DNA of 64,000 nt from an uncultured Megasphaera sp. GTDB lineage: Bacteria > Bacillota > Negativicutes > Veillonellales > Megasphaeraceae. The DNA is taken from contig UQHB01000001.1 of NCBI GenBank assembly GCA_900540735.1, positions 62,001 to 126,000 of the forward strand, given 5' to 3'. The notes under the pieces are model-generated. The model did no database searches. It worked only from the letters and a program-made list of their open reading frames with translations, and was not told the origin of the DNA. Position 1 is the first letter of the stretch, and each line of letters opens with the position of its first letter. Shown here piece by piece: positions 60,886 to 64,000 of the stretch. The translations under genes were made by a program, and so were the position numbers.

Positions 60886-61569
60886 TTATTTAGCGGCATT
60901 ATCAATAGTATCCCTGTTATTTTCCTCATTCCGTTTGGCTAAATACTTCTCTAACTTCCGTTTCACCCGTTGCAGGGCGTTATCAATGGATTTTTCATGG
61001 CGGTGTAACTCGAGAGACATTTCGTGATACGATTTGCCGTCTAAGTACGCCATGAGAACTTTCCATTCTAAATCACTCAAGATTTCGCCGAGCTTTTTTT
61101 CAATATCCGTAAATTCTTCACGGCTAATGAAGAGCTCTTCCGGGTCGCTCGTCGTCAGGCCAGAGAGAATATCTTGGAGTGTCCGCTCCGATTCTTCTTC
61201 GTAAATAGGCTTATTCAAAGAGACGTAGGAATTGAGAGGAATATGTTTTTGCCGCGTCGCCGTTTTAATGGCTGTAATGATTTGGCGGGTAATACATAAT
61301 TCTGCAAAGGCCCGGAAAGATACGAACTTATCGCCGCGAAAATCCCGCGTCGCTTTATACAGTCCAATATACCCTTCCTGCACAATGTCGTCCTGATCGG
61401 CACCGATGAGGAAATACGACCGCGCTTTTGCACGCACGAGACTGCGATACTTATGGACTAAATAAGCCGTCGCCTCTTCGTCATGCTGCGATTGGGCCAA
61501 GGCTACGATTTCTTCATCTGTCATGCCTTTAAAGCGGTTTTCATGAAATGCCTTTGCCTCTGCTTGCAT
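60886..61569 (-). CDS. sigH: RNA polymerase sigma factor SigH
   Basis: Sigma-70 family factor of the Bacillus SigH type (227 residues). It has region 2 (YRSLVRAKARSYFLIGADQDDIVQEGYIGLYKATRDF), the SigH-like SLNKPIYEEESERTL segment and region 4 (YLDGKSYHEMSLELHRHEKSIDNALQRVKRKLEKYL). In spore formers it controls entry into sporulation and competence. The com genes in this window would be natural targets, but no SigH promoter was identified. The order rlmB-yacP-sigH is conserved. Confidence 0.95.
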   Translation of the reverse strand: MQAEAKAFHENRFKGMTDEEIVALAQSQHDEEATAYLVHKYRSLVRAKARSYFLIGADQDDIVQEGYIGLYKATRDFRGDKFVSFRAFAELCITRQIITAIKTATRQKHIPLNSYVSLNKPIYEEESERTLQDILSGLTTSDPEELFISREEFTDIEKKLGEILSDLEWKVLMAYLDGKSYHEMSLELHRHEKSIDNALQRVKRKLEKYLAKRNEENNRDTIDNAAK

Positions 61570-61583
61570 GTTAGTTACCTCGA

Positions 61584-62111
61584 TTATTTTGACCTGCGAA
61601 TCTCTTCTAATTTATCTAATACTTCTTTATTGCGCACGCGGTAGACCACTTCGTTACGGCTCGTCGTATTGGTGAGGACGTTGCGGTGGTCATAGGCTTG
61701 CGTTTCTTTCCGTGCCCGTTTTACATCTTCAAAGAGTTCCCGTGCCGGTACACGGTACGCACCGCTGCCGAGAATCTGATTCTGTTCCGGGCCATCAGAT
61801 GTGGCGACGTAGATTTTCCGCCGTTCATTCCGATGTTCGTAGACGAGCCGTTCAATACGGCTGTCTGCTGTTTCTTCTTTGTCCGTGAAAATGATTTCAC
61901 AGTCTTTGCCAATCTTTCGGCTTTTTGCGCCTTCTTCAGTGTACATGGCATCGAAGACGAGGACTAATTCATAGCCCCGGACTTTCCCGTAATTGGCCAT
62001 CGTATCGATGAGCTTTTCCCGGGCATGGTCTAAGGAATCGTTGGCTAAAGCCTTTAATTCAGTCGACGCAAAGATAATGTTGTATCCATCGACGATGAAT
62101 AACTCTTTCAT
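61584..62111 (-). CDS. yacP: NYN-domain endoribonuclease YacP (Rae1 type)
   Basis: The 175-residue protein has a PIN-like NYN domain with the acidic residues in FIVDGYNIIFAS, LVFDAMYTEE and the C-terminal VATSDGPEQNQILG. In Bacillus the homologue is a ribosome-associated mRNA nuclease. It lies 3 nt after rlmB and 14 nt before sigH, matching the Bacillus cluster order. AGGTGG ribosome-binding site upstream. Confidence 0.93.
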   Translation of the reverse strand: MKELFIVDGYNIIFASTELKALANDSLDHAREKLIDTMANYGKVRGYELVLVFDAMYTEEGAKSRKIGKDCEIIFTDKEETADSRIERLVYEHRNERRKIYVATSDGPEQNQILGSGAYRVPARELFEDVKRARKETQAYDHRNVLTNTTSRNEVVYRVRNKEVLDKLEEIRRSK

Positions 62112-62114
62112 AGG

Positions 62115-62858
62115 TTACACCACCTGGCGCTGCCGCACGACTTCATACATCAGTAATGCTGCGGCTACAGACGCATTGAGGGAATTGACCTGTCCAAACA
62201 TAGGAATCTGGACGAGGGTATCACACGTTTCCTTTACTAAATGAGAAATCCCTTTGCCTTCACTGCCAATGACGAGGACAATCGGTTCCGTTAAAGAACT
62301 ATGGAAATAATCGACGTCGCCAGCCATGTCGGCCCCAATGACCCAAAAGCCCCGTTTCTTCAGTTGTCGCAAGGTCTGGGCAATATTGCCAATCTGGACG
62401 AGGGGCATGTATTCAATAGCCCCAGCGGACGTCTTGCCAACGGTTTCGTTAATGGGGGCACTGCGCCGTTTCGGCACGAGGACCGCATCGACACCGGCAC
62501 ATTCAGCGGTCCGGATAATAGCTCCCATATTGTGCACATCTTCAATGCCGTCGAGGAGCACCAAGAAGGGTACGCACCCGGCTTGTTCTGCCCCTAAGAG
62601 AACATCATCTAAGTCGGCATAGGCAAAAGGCGGTGCCGTCGCAATGACCCCTTGGTGGCGTGCATCAGGAGCCATGCGGTTTAAATTCTTCATGGGCACT
62701 TGTTCTACAGGAACGCCCATGGTGTCTGCCAGCTCTTGAATCGATGCCAGCCGTGCGGCATCTTTTCCAGCAGCAATATATACTTTCGTAATCTTTCGGC
62801 CAGCCTTTAAGGCTTCAGTCACACTGTTGCGGCCCATAATCATGCGTTCTGTACTCAT
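62115..62858 (-). CDS. rlmB: 23S rRNA (guanosine-2'-O-)-methyltransferase RlmB
   Basis: SPOUT methyltransferase that methylates G2251 of 23S rRNA. The 247-residue protein has an N-terminal L30e-like substrate domain, then LDGIEDVHNMGAIIRTAECAG, IVLVIGSEGKGIS and IPMFGQVNSLNASVAAALLMYE, which form the trefoil knot. The ATG at 62858 follows the mrnC stop by 2 nt; the in-frame extension to 62891 lies inside mrnC. Confidence 0.95.
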   Translation of the reverse strand: MSTERMIMGRNSVTEALKAGRKITKVYIAAGKDAARLASIQELADTMGVPVEQVPMKNLNRMAPDARHQGVIATAPPFAYADLDDVLLGAEQAGCVPFLVLLDGIEDVHNMGAIIRTAECAGVDAVLVPKRRSAPINETVGKTSAGAIEYMPLVQIGNIAQTLRQLKKRGFWVIGADMAGDVDYFHSSLTEPIVLVIGSEGKGISHLVKETCDTLVQIPMFGQVNSLNASVAAALLMYEVVRQRQVV

Positions 62859-62860
62859 GC

Positions 62861-63346
62861 TTATCTCTTGTCTCCGTGTTTTTCTTGGCAATAGGCTTTC
62901 GTATACGTATAGACACCTTCCATGACTGCTGTGAGGCGTTCTTCCTGCTGGCTTAGTACTAAGTAGCCAACGAGTGCTTCTAAGGCTGTACTATCGTGGT
63001 ATTCCGCGACAGACGCGCTTTTCGGAGCCTGCGAATAGGCGTTCCGTGCCCGTTTGCATACTTCTTGTTCTGTTTCGGTCAAAGTCTCTTTGAGCTGACG
63101 GTACACATAGGCCTGAGCCTTAGCAGAGACGAATTCTGCCGCTAAAGCGTGTAAGACCTGGACGTGGGGAATCCGCGTCGCGACTAAGCGTTTGCGCATA
63201 TACAGGGAGTAAAAGGCATCCCCTACAAAAGCCAAGGAAATAGGGTCGGTCTGCGCCACTTCGACGGCAGGGACATCTAATGTCGCCCCTACCGCAAAGG
63301 CCGCATAGGCCCGCGCTTTCAATGCTTGTACTTGTTTAAATTTCAC
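62861..63346 (-). CDS. mrnC: Mini-ribonuclease III
   Basis: Small RNase III without a dsRNA-binding domain that matures 23S rRNA. The 161-residue protein has the motif PISLAFVGDAFYSLYMRKRLV (with catalytic acids), the helix around KAQAYVYRQL and DSTALEALVGYLVL at the C-terminus. Its start overlaps cysS by 4 nt. The cysS-mrnC-rlmB-yacP order is conserved in Firmicutes. Confidence 0.95.
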   Translation of the reverse strand: MKFKQVQALKARAYAAFAVGATLDVPAVEVAQTDPISLAFVGDAFYSLYMRKRLVATRIPHVQVLHALAAEFVSAKAQAYVYRQLKETLTETEQEVCKRARNAYSQAPKSASVAEYHDSTALEALVGYLVLSQQEERLTAVMEGVYTYTKAYCQEKHGDKR

Positions 63347-64000
63347 TTTTTCCAGCGCGCTCCCTGTGCGGAATCTTCAATGGTAATACCAAGAGCAGAC
63401 AATTTATCGCGAATAGCATCAGCTAAGACATACTGTTTCTGAGCACGGCATTCCTGACGGATAGACAAGATAGCTTCCATTAAATCATTATAATCTTGGC
63501 TGCTAGCATCGGCTTTCTGGCCGTTCCAACGGTCTTCGAGAATGCCGAGGATATCGGTCATAGTCTTGAAGATACGTTTGACTTCAGACATAACAGACGA
63601 ATCGACAGGTACGCCGCCATTGACGACAGCATCTTTATAAATATTGACTTTCTTTGCCAGTTCGAACATAGCTGCACTTGCTAAGGCCGTGTTGAAATCG
63701 TCGCACATAGCCGTTTCGAAATCTTCTTCTGTCTTCTGGGCATCTGCTAAGAGCTGCGTTGCTTCCGGAGACTTCGCACCAGCAGGCATGTCGAGCAATT
63801 CTAAGACATTATCAATAGACGTGCCGAGCCGTTCGAGGCTGCGCGTCATTTCTTCAAGACGTTCATCGCTGAAATCCAAGGGGCTGCGGTAGTGGTTAGA
63901 AATGAGGAAATACCGCAATGCATCCGGGCTGTAATGAGCAAGTACATCTTTAACGAGGAAGAAGTTATTCAAAGATTTACTCATCTTTTCGGAATTAATC
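63343..64000 (-). CDS. cysS: Cysteinyl-tRNA synthetase, C-terminal part
   Basis: The right window edge cuts the gene; only about 219 C-terminal codons are present. They begin in INSEKMSKSLNNFF, the KMSKS motif of class I synthetases, continue with the anticodon-binding helices (LRYFLISNHYRSPLDFSDERL), the DALR-like region and the typical C-terminal IRDKLSALGITIEDSAQGARW. The HIGH motif and N-terminus lie outside the window. Start not seen. Confidence 0.96.
   Translation of the reverse strand, partial: INSEKMSKSLNNFFLVKDVLAHYSPDALRYFLISNHYRSPLDFSDERLEEMTRSLERLGTSIDNVLELLDMPAGAKSPEATQLLADAQKTEEDFETAMCDDFNTALASAAMFELAKKVNIYKDAVVNGGVPVDSSVMSEVKRIFKTMTDILGILEDRWNGQKADASSQDYNDLMEAILSIRQECRAQKQYVLADAIRDKLSALGITIEDSAQGARWKK

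Overview
The window looks like chromosome of a lactate-fermenting, anaerobic member of the Negativicutes (Veillonellaceae), most like Megasphaera or Anaeroglobus. This is inferred from gene content: Gram-positive-type replicative polymerase PolC, SigH and YerC beside an L-lactate permease, a 3-hydroxybutyryl-CoA dehydrogenase/crotonase pair for chain elongation, and a compact three-subunit fumarate reductase. No species can be fixed from the sequence alone. I see no insertion sequence, prophage, CRISPR array or rRNA.

Layout, left to right. 1-7200 (minus): the translation-factor operon rimP-nusA-rnpM-ylxQ-infB-rbfA-nrnA-truB-ribF, with a strong promoter and a leader hairpin. 7200-13050 (minus): polA-mutM-coaE-lytic transglycosylase, then a tRNA-Leu(CAG) embedded just before a gene of unknown function. 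13100-20100 (minus): a magnesium block with two MgtA-type P-type ATPases, MgtC, a receiver-less winged-helix regulator and a 44-residue membrane peptide. 20150-27150 (minus): class II aldolase, DUF4153 membrane protein, then a run holding speD, a phosphoesterase, rdgB, a CofE-like protein and murI. 27200-31200 (minus): crt, hbd, and an FGGY sugar kinase under an FMN riboswitch. 31200-41150 (minus): yerC, polC, vanW-like, holA, comEC, comEA. 41300-48450 (mixed strands): flavoprotein, cobO, M20 hydrolase, HAD phosphatase, CDF metal exporter, lactate permease and a DUF1858 protein. 48600-52850 (minus): polar amino-acid ABC transporter, pfkA, aroK, flavodoxin-like and HMA2-like proteins. 53000-56850 (plus): fumarate reductase operon and a deaminase. 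57000-64000 (minus): an alcohol dehydrogenase pseudogene, smpB, rnr, secG, sigH, yacP, rlmB, mrnC and the 3' part of cysS.

The most interesting points are these. (1) A family of four long hairpins has unrelated stems but a conserved, orientation-specific loop with a covarying mini-helix. All four lie between convergent genes. (2) A complete FMN riboswitch with terminator controls a sugar kinase instead of a riboflavin gene. (3) PolC has no trace of its 3'-5' exonuclease domain, and PolA also lacks the exonuclease motif. (4) ComEC has lost the metallo-beta-lactamase motif. (5) The fumarate reductase flavoprotein has Gln where the covalent-FAD His normally sits. (6) The tRNA-Leu ends 6 nt before the start of an ORF.
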